A stretch of DNA of 13,716 bases from CAVRZY01 sp963725415. Its GTDB lineage: Bacteria > Acidobacteriota > Terriglobia > Bryobacterales > Bryobacteraceae. The first letter of the stretch is position 1. The number at the start of each line of letters is the position of its first letter. Of this stretch, positions 7,017 through 13,716 are shown one piece after another. The notes under the pieces were generated by a model. It made no database searches. It had not been told where the DNA came from and saw nothing but the letters and a program-made list of their open reading frames with translations. A program made the translations under genes and the position numbers. The stretch spans positions 1 through 13,716 of the forward strand of contig CAVRZY010000250.1 of assembly GCA_963725415.1 (NCBI GenBank). The letters are read 5' to 3'.

Positions 7017-7042
7017 CTTGTAGCTTGTGGCTTGTAGCCTGT
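7015..7042 (+). repeat. Four tandem 7-bp repeats overlapping the pgk stop
   Basis: Four successive heptamers read AGCTTGT (7015-7021), AGCTTGT (7022-7028), GGCTTGT (7029-7035) and AGCCTGT (7036-7042). The first begins inside the TAG stop of pgk. The last copies form the left arm of the long hairpin at 7027-7092. Confidence 0.75.
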
Positions 7043-7092
7043 AGGAGACACGCGGCTTCGTAGGAATCCACAGCCCACAGGCTACGGGCCAC
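7027..7092 (+). repeat. Long inverted repeat (16-bp stem) in the pgk-rraA-like gap
   Basis: Bases 7027-7042 (GTGGCTTGTAGCCTGT) pair with 7077-7092 (ACAGGCTACGGGCCAC): fourteen Watson-Crick pairs plus two G-U pairs at 7032/7087 and 7033/7086, around a 34-base loop. It would form a strong RNA hairpin after pgk. No T-run follows, so it is not a textbook intrinsic terminator. It could limit read-through, protect the upstream 3' end, or be a copy of a dispersed intergenic repeat. Confidence 0.65.
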
Positions 7093-7101
7093 TGGCAGTT
7101 G

Positions 7102-7110
7102 TGGTACATT
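7102..7110 (+). promoter_or_regulatory. Candidate extended -10 promoter for the RraA-like gene
   Basis: TGG-TACATT (7102-7110) fits an extended -10 element (TGn plus hexamer), which does not need a strong -35 box; none is seen. It ends seven bases before the ATG at 7118, so the transcript would have almost no leader. The sequence before the ATG (CCCATCC) has no ribosome site, which agrees with leaderless initiation. Confidence 0.4.
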
Positions 7111-7117
7111 CCCATCC

Positions 7118-7993
7118 ATGAAACCACTCGTCATAGTCCTGACCACTCTGTTCGTCTGCGCGCAGGGCAGTGCGCAGGTATTCAGCTTCACTCGCGACCA
7201 GATGATCAAGTACACCGCCAAGAACCCCTTCGAGCGCTTCGAGGACGGCAGGCCTAAAGTTCCGGATGCGCTGCTGGAGAAGGCTAAGGGGCTCTCTGCG
7301 GAAGAGGTCTGGGGGGTGTTGCCCGGCAAGGGCTACGTCAACCAGTACGAAGGCAACTGGCAAATTCTTCACTCAGGCCAAAAGTTGGTAGGGCGCGCCG
7401 TCACGGCGCAGTTCATGCCGGCCCGCCCGGATATCGCCGAGGTAGTGGACGCGGAAGCCAAGGCCAAAGGTTTGCGCCTTTCTAACCAGACCGTGATCGA
7501 CATGTTGCAGCCCGGGGATGTGATCGTCGTGGACCTGTTCGGCAGGATCGAGGGCGGCACCTTCGTGGGCGACAATCTGGCCTTCTACATCGCTAACACC
7601 ACCAAAACCGGCATGGTGATCGACGGCGCCATTCGGGATCTGGAAGGGGTTTATCCCATGGAGATGGCGGCCTACTTCCGAGGCGTGCATCCCTCGGCCA
7701 TCCGGAATGTCATCCTGACCGGGATCAATATTCCGATTAGGATTGGCAACGCCACCGTGATGCCGGGCGATGTGGTGTTCGGCGACCGGGAGGGGGTCTA
7801 TTTCATCCCCCCGCAGTTGATCGAAGAGGTTGTCAAGCGGGCTGAGGAAACGCACATCCACGATGAGTGGACGAAAATGAAGTTCAATACCGGCAAGTAC
7901 AAGTCCAGCGAGATCTACGGCAGCCCGCGAGACCCGGCCCTACGAAAGGAGTACCAGGAGTACCTGAAGGAACGGCTGGGAAAGGGCAAATAG
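7118..7993 (+). CDS. Exported RraA-like family protein
   Basis: RraA-fold proteins include the RNase E regulator RraA and class II 4-hydroxy-4-methyl-2-oxoglutarate/oxaloacetate aldolases; many are misannotated as demethylmenaquinone methyltransferases. The fold core is clear: RLSNQTVIDMLQPGDVIVVD, then GDNLAFYIANTTKTGMVIDG, with DGAIRD at 169-174. Arg 173 and Asp 174 are the substrate- and metal-binding pair conserved in the aldolase branch. Near the end of the core is MPGDVVFGDREGVYFIPP (Asp 223). Unlike ordinary RraA (about 160 residues, cytosolic), this 291-residue protein has a signal peptide (MKPLVIVLTTLFVCAQGSA, likely cut after Ala 19), an added N-terminal segment of about 60 residues and a charged C-terminal tail. 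A periplasmic lyase or aldolase acting on a carboxylic acid is plausible; the substrate is unknown. The TACATT promoter candidate gives it its own start. Confidence 0.78.
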   Translation: MKPLVIVLTTLFVCAQGSAQVFSFTRDQMIKYTAKNPFERFEDGRPKVPDALLEKAKGLSAEEVWGVLPGKGYVNQYEGNWQILHSGQKLVGRAVTAQFMPARPDIAEVVDAEAKAKGLRLSNQTVIDMLQPGDVIVVDLFGRIEGGTFVGDNLAFYIANTTKTGMVIDGAIRDLEGVYPMEMAAYFRGVHPSAIRNVILTGINIPIRIGNATVMPGDVVFGDREGVYFIPPQLIEEVVKRAEETHIHDEWTKMKFNTGKYKSSEIYGSPRDPALRKEYQEYLKERLGKGK

Positions 7994-8038
7994 GCACGCT
8001 CGCCACTCTGGCACGCGACGTGCTCTCCCAAGGGTGCT

Positions 8039-8260
8039 ATGGACCCGCGAGCTGAACCATTTGCCATGCAGCTTTATCGGCGCTACCGGGGCGGCGAAAC
8101 CATCCAGCAGCTTTCTTCCGAGCTGGCCATCCCGGCCGAGAGGATTCGCCAGCGCATCGAAGCGGCGGCGGCCCATCGCGAGCGGAGCCGGCAAACCGAT
8201 GGTCTTAGCCCTTGCGCCGCCAGCATGATGGCCTTGGCGGAGCAGGTTCTGCAACAGTAG
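8039..8260 (+). CDS. Small protein with sigma-region-4-like helix-turn-helix
   Basis: A 73-residue protein starting at ATG 8039 with AAGGG at 8030-8034 as ribosome site, 45 bases after the RraA-like gene. Residues about 20-45 (ETIQQLSSELAIPAERIRQR) follow the pattern of a sigma-70 region 4.2 helix-turn-helix: a T-I-x-x-L-A/S-x-E-L-x-I-P block, then a basic R-x-R-Q recognition helix. No other sigma domain is present, so it is not a sigma factor by itself; it could be a stand-alone DNA-binding or sigma/anti-sigma-like regulator. The rest (residues 46-73) is Ala/Gln-rich with no motif I recognise. It may be co-transcribed with the RraA-like gene and faces lon across a hairpin-rich gap. Confidence 0.6.
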   Translation: MDPRAEPFAMQLYRRYRGGETIQQLSSELAIPAERIRQRIEAAAAHRERSRQTDGLSPCAASMMALAEQVLQQ

Positions 8261-8278
8261 AGAAGTAACGCCTCCGTG

Positions 8279-8300
8279 GGACAGGCGGTTTCGCCAGTCC
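8279..8300 (+). terminator. Hairpin after the helix-turn-helix gene
   Basis: GGAC (8279-8282) and GGCG (8284-8287) pair with CGCC (8292-8295) and GTCC (8297-8300) around a GTTT loop, with one A-A mismatch. It lies about 18 bases past the stop. No T-run follows, so a terminator role is only likely from position. Confidence 0.35.
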
Positions 8301-8336
8301 GCCGATTAAATGCCCGATTCACTTGGGCTCCCAGCA

Positions 8337-8357
8337 GCGCAGGCCGGGGGCCTGCGC
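8337..8357. terminator. Strong GC hairpin between convergent genes
   Basis: GCGCAGGCC (8337-8345) and GGCCTGCGC (8349-8357) are perfect reverse complements around GGG. It is the most stable structure of the 8261-8435 gap and sits midway between genes that face each other, where a bidirectional terminator is expected. There is no U-tract on either side. Confidence 0.4.
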
Positions 8358-8400
8358 CACGTCAGCGGTCCGGTCTCCAGGACCATCTCAAAATTGGACA

Positions 8401-8418
8401 GCGCCAAAACTCTGGCGC
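8401..8418 (-). terminator. Hairpin after lon
   Basis: GCGCCA (8401-8406) and TGGCGC (8413-8418) pair around a six-base loop, 18 bases past the lon stop on the minus strand. A short T-rich stretch (AATTTTG) lies about ten bases further on. It is a weak candidate terminator for the clpB-hsp20-lon operon. Confidence 0.35.
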
Positions 8419-8435
8419 CGAGCGGGCCGGACGGT

Positions 8436-10793
8436 TCATGATTCGGTCACCGCGGCCGGTGTTTGGGGCGTCCTAAGACCGGCGGCGGCCAGAACTTCCT
8501 CAATCCTCTCCACGAAGACAAACTCCATCTTGGCACGGACTTCCTCGGGCAGATCGCGCAGATCCTTCTGGTTGCCGCGCGGGAGAATCACGCGGTGGAG
8601 GCCGGCGCGGCGGGCGGCCAGGACTTTCTCCTTCACCCCGCCGATGGGCAGAACCAGGCCGGTCAGTGTGATCTCCCCGGTCATGGCGGTCTCACTGCGG
8701 GCTGGCCTGTGAGTGTAGAGGGAAGCCAGCGCAGTGGCCATGGTGATGCCGGCCGAAGGGCCGTCCTTGGGGATCGCCCCCGCCGGGACATGGACATGCA
8801 GGCCGCAGTCCTTGAAGCAGGCGGGATCGATATTCAACTCGGCGGCATGCGACCAGACGTAACTCTGTGCGGCTTTGGCGGACTCCTGCATGACCTCACC
8901 GAGCTGCCCGGTGATAGTCAGACCCCGGCCTCCCGACAGCAGGGTGGCTTCCACGTAGAGGACCTCGCCGCCGGCTTCGGTCCAGGCCAGGCCGGCGGCC
9001 ACACCGGGCGGGAGTGTCTTGCGGAGTTCTTCCTGGGAGAACATGGCGGGCCCGAGCAGATCGGGCAGCTCCTCCGGGTGGATCGTGGCGGGCGTTGCGA
9101 CACCCTCGGCGTAGTGCAGGGCGACTTTGCGGGCCACGCGGCCGATGCCGCGCTCGAGCTGACGCAGGCCGGCTTCGCGGGTGTAGCTGGAGATGATCTG
9201 GTGCAGGACCTCATCGGTGAAGGCGCATTGCTCGGCGTTAAGGCCGGCCTGTTTGATCTGGCGCGGAATCAGGTAGCGCTTGGCGATCTCGATTTTTTCC
9301 TCTTCGCTGTAGCCCGCCAGGCGCAGCATCTCCATGCGGTCCAGCAGCGGCCGCGGAACAGTGTCCAGGGCGTTGGCGGTGGTGATGAAAAAGACCTTCG
9401 ATAGATCGAAGGGCAGATCCAGGTAGTTGTCCCGGAAGCTGCGGTTCTGCTCGGGGTCGAGGATTTCCAGGAGGGCCGCGGCCGGATCGCCGCGGAAATC
9501 GCGGCCCAGCTTATCCACCTCGTCGAGCATCAGCAGAGGATTGCTGGTGCCAGCGCGGCGGATGGCCTGGATGATGCGTCCCGGCATGGCTCCGATATAG
9601 GTGCGGCGATGGCCGCGCAGCTCGGCTTCGTCGTGCAGGCCCCCCAGGCTCATGCGCTCGAACTTGCGGCCCAGGGCGCGGGCGATGGACTGGCCCAGGG
9701 AGGTCTTCCCCACGCCCGGCGGGCCGAAGAAGCACAGGATAGGCGCCTTGGCCTCGGGGTTGAGCTTGAGCACGCCCAGTTGTTCCAGGATGCGCTCCTT
9801 GACCTCCTTCAAGTCGAAGTGGTCGTCATCCAGGATCTGGCGGGCGCGGGCGATGTCGAGCTGGTCCTCGGTGCGGGAGTGCCAGGGCAGCTCGACCACA
9901 AAATCCAGATAGGTGCGGATGACCTGGTAGTCGGGAGCGCCGGGCGGCAGCCGTTCCAGGTGGGAGAGTTCCCGCTCGGCTTCCTTGCGCACTTCTTCCG
10001 GCAGCTCCAGCTTGGCGAGGCGCTCGCGCAGCAGCTCCGCCTCGGCCTGCTGTGGGTCTTTTTCGCCCAGCTCGTTCTGGATGGCGCGCAACTGCTGGCG
10101 CAAGACGTACTCGCGCTGCTGGCGGTTCATCTCGGTCTGGGTCTGGGTGGCGATTTTGCTGCGCAGCTCCAGCACCTGGACCTCATGAGCCAGGTAGGTG
10201 TGCATGAGGCGGAGCGCATCGGAACGGCTCTGCGCTTCCAGCAGGGTCTGCTCCTTGGCCAGCTCCAGGCTCAGCATTCCGCCCAGCAGGTAGACCAGGC
10301 GGAGAGGATCGTCGGTGGACGCCAGGAACTGGCCCAGTTCCGCGGGCGCCTGGGGCTGGGCCAGGGCGAGAGCCCTGGTGGCCAGCTCGATCACCGAGCG
10401 GTGCAGCGCTTCCACCTCCGGGCTGGTGTCGTCGGGAAGAGGGAAGGGTTGCACGCGGACTTTCAGGTAGGGCCCGGGCTGCTCGAGCTTCAGCAGGCTG
10501 ACGCGCTCCACGCCCAGCACGATCAACTCCATCAGGCTCTCGCTGGGGCGAGCCATCTTCTTGATGACGGCCTTGGTGCCCACGGTGTAAAGGTCTTCCA
10601 GCCCGGGCGTGTCAGTGGAAGCCTCGCGCTGCGCCACGATGACGATCTCTTTCTCTTCGGTCGAGAGAGCGGCGTCCACCGCGGCCACGGAAGCCGGCCG
10701 GCCCACCGCCAGCGGCATCAGCAGATAAGGGAACAGGACGCTATTCTTCAAGGGCAGAACTGGCAGGACCTGCATGTTTTCCGACTCGCTCAT
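8436..10793 (-). CDS. lon: ATP-dependent protease Lon
   Basis: Cytosolic serine protease of the AAA+ class that unfolds and degrades misfolded and short-lived regulatory proteins. The N-terminal substrate-binding domain starts LPVLPLKNSVLFPYLLMPLA and runs to about residue 300 with the usual coiled coil (QQREYVLRQQLRAIQNELGE). The AAA+ part has Walker A GPPGVGKT (356-363) and Walker B LLMLDEVDKL (about 420). The C-terminal protease domain has PKDGPSAG with catalytic Ser 680, and GGVKEKVLAA with Lys 723, matching the Ser679/Lys722 dyad of the E. coli enzyme almost position for position. At 785 residues it is full length and intact. ATG 10793-10791 overlaps the hsp20 stop (ATGA), so lon is translationally coupled to hsp20. 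It is the last gene of the minus-strand proteostasis operon and converges on the plus-strand helix-turn-helix gene. Confidence 0.97.
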   Translation of the reverse strand: MSESENMQVLPVLPLKNSVLFPYLLMPLAVGRPASVAAVDAALSTEEKEIVIVAQREASTDTPGLEDLYTVGTKAVIKKMARPSESLMELIVLGVERVSLLKLEQPGPYLKVRVQPFPLPDDTSPEVEALHRSVIELATRALALAQPQAPAELGQFLASTDDPLRLVYLLGGMLSLELAKEQTLLEAQSRSDALRLMHTYLAHEVQVLELRSKIATQTQTEMNRQQREYVLRQQLRAIQNELGEKDPQQAEAELLRERLAKLELPEEVRKEAERELSHLERLPPGAPDYQVIRTYLDFVVELPWHSRTEDQLDIARARQILDDDHFDLKEVKERILEQLGVLKLNPEAKAPILCFFGPPGVGKTSLGQSIARALGRKFERMSLGGLHDEAELRGHRRTYIGAMPGRIIQAIRRAGTSNPLLMLDEVDKLGRDFRGDPAAALLEILDPEQNRSFRDNYLDLPFDLSKVFFITTANALDTVPRPLLDRMEMLRLAGYSEEEKIEIAKRYLIPRQIKQAGLNAEQCAFTDEVLHQIISSYTREAGLRQLERGIGRVARKVALHYAEGVATPATIHPEELPDLLGPAMFSQEELRKTLPPGVAAGLAWTEAGGEVLYVEATLLSGGRGLTITGQLGEVMQESAKAAQSYVWSHAAELNIDPACFKDCGLHVHVPAGAIPKDGPSAGITMATALASLYTHRPARSETAMTGEITLTGLVLPIGGVKEKVLAARRAGLHRVILPRGNQKDLRDLPEEVRAKMEFVFVERIEEVLAAAGLRTPQTPAAVTES

Positions 10794-11158
10794 CGTCGTT
10801 CCCTTTCCGTGTTCAGGAGCACGATCAGGATTCCGTGCTGGTATTCGAGCGTGACGCGCGGATTGGGCAGTTCACAGGGCAGTTCGATGGTCCGCTCGAA
10901 GCGGCTGTAGGCGATCTCCATCGAGTAATGATGGTAGCCCTCCTCGAGCAACCAATCGCGCCGCACGCCACGGACGGTGACGCGGCAGCCCTCGACGTGG
11001 ACGCCGATGTCCTCCAGCCGCACGCCTGCCAGATCGAATTTCAGCAGCCACCCGGTCCGTGTGCGGTAGACATCCACCGAGGGCCGCCAGCAAGTCTCGG
11101 CGGCGGTCCGGGATCTCGGGAAGAAGACGACCGAGGACTGCTTCGGTTTGTCGCGCAC
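10790..11158 (-). CDS. Hsp20/alpha-crystallin small heat-shock protein
   Basis: ATP-independent holdase that binds unfolding proteins and keeps them available for ClpB/DnaK or for Lon. Of 122 residues, about 25-118 form the alpha-crystallin domain: a start of PSVDVYRTRTGWLLKFDLAG, a VHVEGCRVTVRGVRR strand pair, HHYSMEIAYSRFERTIELP, and the conserved G-x-L end motif as YQHGILIVLLNT. The C-terminal tail is only TERERR and lacks the I-x-I/V anchor that many family members use to build large oligomers, so it may stay small. GTG 11158-11156 is chosen because AAAGGGGG lies four bases upstream. The gene begins 43 bases after clpB and overlaps lon by ATGA. A possible promoter (TACAAT at 11179-11174 on the minus strand) could let hsp20-lon be made without clpB. 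Confidence 0.92.
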   Translation of the reverse strand: MRDKPKQSSVVFFPRSRTAAETCWRPSVDVYRTRTGWLLKFDLAGVRLEDIGVHVEGCRVTVRGVRRDWLLEEGYHHYSMEIAYSRFERTIELPCELPNPRVTLEYQHGILIVLLNTERERR

Positions 11159-11173
11159 GTGGCCCCCTTTTGA

Positions 11174-11179
11174 ATTGTA
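11174..11179 (-). promoter_or_regulatory. Candidate internal promoter for hsp20-lon
   Basis: The minus strand carries TACAAT at 11179-11174. An AGGACA (four of six matches to a -35 box) lies 18 bases upstream, close to the clpB stop. No CIRCE (TTAGCACTC-type) or HspR (CTTGAGT-N7-ACTCAAG) operator was found in the gap, so heat-shock control is not visible here. Confidence 0.35.
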
Positions 11180-11182
11180 TCT

Positions 11183-11201
11183 GACAGCCCCAGGGCCTGT
11201 C
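11183..11201 (-). promoter_or_regulatory. Hairpin directly after clpB, in the clpB-hsp20 gap
   Basis: GACAGCCC (11183-11190) pairs with GGGCCTGTC (11193-11201) with one bulged base and a two-base loop, abutting the clpB stop (11204-11202). It has no T-run. It could be an attenuator or mRNA-processing site that sets hsp20-lon levels apart from clpB. Confidence 0.35.
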
Positions 11202-13716
11202 CTACGGGGTGAAGGTGAGCTGGCCGAGTTTGCGGTCGAAGTCGATGGCTAGGGAGTGGCCATCGCGCACCTGACCCTGGAGGACCAGGCGGGCCAGGGG
11301 GGTCTCGATCTCCTTCTGGATGGCGCGTTTCAAGGGGCGCGCTCCCAGGGTGGGGTCCTGGCCGGCGCGCACCAGGTGGAGGCGTGCGGCCTCGCTAAGC
11401 TGGATGCGGATATGGCGCTCCGCCAGGCGGGCCCGCAGGTGATCGAGCTGAATCTCGACGATCTGCTTCAGATGCTCCTCCGACAGACTGTGGAAAACGA
11501 TGATCTCGTCCACGCGGTTGAGGAACTCCGGGCGGAAGTGCCGCCGCATCTCCTCCAGCACGGTGCCTTTCATCCACTCGTACTCGTCGCCGGCGAAGCC
11601 TCCGTGGTACTCCAGGATCTTGTGGCTGCCGATGTTAGAGGTCATGATCACGATGGTGTTCTTGAAATCCACGGTGCGTCCCTGGCCGTCGGTGAGGCGT
11701 CCGTCATCCAGGATCTGCAGCAGCACGTTGAACACGTCGTGGTGCGCTTTTTCGATCTCATCGAACAGGATGACCGAGTAGGGGCGGCGGCGCACCGCCT
11801 CGGTGAGCTGTCCGCCCTCCTCGTAGCCCACGTAACCCGGGGGAGCGCCGATCAGCCGGGCCACGGTGTGCTTCTCCTGGTACTCGGACATGTCGATGCG
11901 GATCATGGCGCGCTCGTCATCGAACAGGGACTCGGCCAGGGCCCGGGCCAGCTCGGTCTTGCCCACGCCGGTAGGTCCCAGGAAGATGAAGCTGCCGATG
12001 GGGCGGTTGGGATCTTTCAGGCCGGAGCGCGCGCGCAGCACGGCTTCGGCGACCGCCTGCACGGCCTCGTCCTGGCCGATCACCCGCCGGTGCAGCTCCT
12101 GCATCGAGATGCAGCAGCTTCTCGCATCTCGCCCTCCAGCAGTCTCGAAACCGGGATGCCGGTCCAGCGGCTGACCACCTGGGCGATGTCCTCCTCGTCC
12201 ACTTCTTCTTTGATGAGGCGGGAAGCTCCCGGCCTGCCGGCGAGCGCCTCTTCCTCGGATTTGAGCTGCCGCTCCAGTCCGATGAGCTTGCCGTACTTGA
12301 GCTCGGCGGCCCGGTTGAGGTCGTACTGCGCGCTCGGCCTGCTCGATATCGAGCTTGGCTGCTCGATCTGCTCGCGCAGGGCGCGCAGACGCTGGACGCC
12401 CTGCTTCTCGGCCTGCCACTGGGCCTGGAGAGCGTCGGCGCCGGCTTTCAGGTTGGCCAGTTCCTTTTCGATCCTGGCCAGCCGGTCCTGGGAGGCCGGG
12501 TCGGTCTCCTTTTTGAGCGCCTGCGCGTTCGATCTCGAGCTGCATGATGCGGCGGAGCTTCTCGTCCAGCTCGGAGGGCATCGAGTCCATCTCGGTGCGC
12601 AGCTTGGCGGCGGCCTCATCCATCAGGTCGATGGCCTTGTCCGGGAGGAAGCGGTCGGAGATGTAGCGGTTGGAGAGCACGGCTGCCGACACCAGGGCGG
12701 CGTCCTTGATGCGGACGCCGTGGTGGACCTCGTAGCGCTCGCGCAGGCCGCGCAGAATCGAGATGGTGTCTTCGACCGAGGGCTGATCGACCAGCACGGG
12801 CTGGAAGCGCCGCTCCAGCGCGGCGTCCTTCTCGACGTGCTTGCGGTACTCGTCCAGGGTGGTGGCGCCGATGCAGTGCAGCTCGCCGCGCGCCAGCATG
12901 GGCTTGAGCAGGTTGCCGGCGTCCATGGCGCCCTCGGCCTTGCCGGCGCCGACCACGGTGTGCAGCTCGTCGATGAACAGGATGATCTCGCCTTCCGCGG
13001 ACTGGACCTCTTTGAGCACGGCCTTGAGCCGCTCCTCGAACTCGCCGCGGTACTTGGCGCCGGCGATCAGGGCGCCCATGTCCAGCGCGACCACGCGCTT
13101 GTTCTTGAGTCCCTTCGGGCACGTCGCCGCGGACGATGCGCTGGGCCAGGCCCTCGACGATGGCGGTCTTGCCGACGCCCGGCTCGCCGATCAGCACCGG
13201 GTTGTTCTTGGTGCGGCGGGAGAGGACCTGGATGACGCGGCGGATCTCCTCGTCGCGGCCGATGACCGGGTCGAGCTTGCCCTGGGCGGCGAGCTGGGTG
13301 AGGTCGCGCCCGTACCTTTCCAGGGCCTGGTAGGTGGTTTCCGGGGTGGGGGAGGTGACGCGCTGGCTGCCACGGACCTCCTGAAGGGCGCGCATGAGCC
13401 GCTCGCGGGTGACGCCAAACTCCTTGAAGACGCGCCCGGTTGACCCCGCCGTCCTCGGTCATGGCCAGCAGCAGGTGTTCGACCGAGATGTACTCATCTT
13501 TGAGCCGCTTGGCCTCGTCCTCGGCCTGTGTGAATAGCCGGGCCAGGCGGGCGCTGATATAGACCTGATCTGGCCCGCCGGCAGGTCCGGACACCTTAGG
13601 GAGGCGTTCGAGTTCCTGGACCACGCGCCGGTGGAGGCCCTCGAGGTTGACCTCGGCTTTCAATAAGATAGAGGGGGCCAAGCCGTCTTCCTGCTCCAGC
13701 AAGGACAGCGATGCGT
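11202..13716 (-). CDS. clpB: ClpB disaggregase, 5' end outside window, broken by about seven indels
   Basis: Hexameric AAA+ chaperone that threads aggregated proteins through its pore with DnaK help. Pieced together across frames, the protein runs from the N domain (LLEQEDGLAPSILLKAEVNL, about residue 45 of the usual protein) to the end. NBD1 has Walker A GEPGVGKT (about 13187-13164) and ILFIDELHT; the coiled-coil middle domain lies about 12590-12180; NBD2 has Walker A GPTGVGKT (about 11979-11955), VILFDEIEKAH and the closing GARPLKRAIQ. Breaks, in plus coordinates: extra base at 13438/13439, extra T at 13110, extra base near 12524-12526, a missing base near 12359, and extra bases near 12329-12331, 12121 and 12099. 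Between breaks the family sequence is excellent, including every nucleotide-binding motif, so sequence error is more likely than decay. As written, no functional ClpB could be made. It leads the hsp20-lon operon. Confidence 0.9.

Noticed and set aside
11160..11204. CIRCE or HspR heat-shock operator before hsp20
   Set aside because: Neither the TTAGCACTC nor the CTTGAGT/ACTCAAG inverted repeat is present; the hairpin there has a different sequence.
11202..13094. One long intact clpB frame of 630 residues
   Set aside because: Between about 12525 and 12099 this frame leaves the ClpB sequence and returns only because the indels add up to three; the middle part is not real protein.
11256..13235. 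A 659-codon open frame on the plus strand opposite clpB
   Set aside because: The minus strand encodes unmistakable ClpB blocks over the same bases; the plus-strand translation is low-complexity antisense.
1..13716. CRISPR arrays, tRNA or rRNA genes, insertion sequences, replication origin
   Set aside because: No regularly spaced direct repeats, cloverleaf-forming segments, rRNA-like sequence, transposase or DnaA-box cluster was seen on either strand.

Overview
This is a GC-rich bacterial window, or possibly a whole contig. Gene content and sequence character suggest an acidobacterium of the Solibacter/Bryobacter type. The pointers are a small orphan lipoprotein paired with a GT-C membrane glycosyltransferase carrying a C-terminal discoidin-like domain, an exported RraA-like protein, and a clpB-hsp20-lon array. 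The taxonomic call is inference from remembered family resemblance, not from a search.

Layout. (1) 1-320, minus strand: a MazEF-type toxin-antitoxin pair. The MazE-like ribbon-helix-helix antitoxin is almost hidden by two compensating indels. The MazF start is also frameshifted and runs off the left edge. (2) About 390-780: no convincing intact gene. It holds several perfect inverted repeats and a coding-like remnant. (3) 830-7016, plus strand: a tight run of five genes, namely a lipoprotein, a GT-C glycosyltransferase with discoidin domain, a BadF-type amino-sugar kinase, an exported M20 zinc peptidase and phosphoglycerate kinase. The first four junctions overlap or nearly touch (TGATG, ATGA, ATGA, 8-base gap), so they are probably one operon. 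(4) 7015-7092: a tandem-heptamer and long-hairpin element overlapping the pgk stop. (5) 7118-8260: an exported RraA-like protein and a 73-residue protein with a sigma-region-4-like helix-turn-helix. (6) 8261-8435: a hairpin-rich gap between converging genes. (7) 8436-13716, minus strand: a proteostasis operon in the order clpB (5' end beyond the right edge), hsp20, lon, with an ATGA overlap between hsp20 and lon. The disaggregase ClpB, the small heat-shock holdase and the ATP-dependent protease Lon would work on the same pool of damaged proteins.

Quality caution. About twelve frame breaks can be located: three in mazEF, one in the lipoprotein, one in the kinase and seven in clpB. Family sequence is preserved on both sides of each. 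The long genes between 1349 and about 11160 are otherwise clean. Nearly all breaks are single-base insertions and they concentrate toward the two ends. This looks more like sequencing or assembly error than gene decay, but the sequence alone cannot decide. Frameshifted genes are therefore annotated as whole loci with the break positions given.
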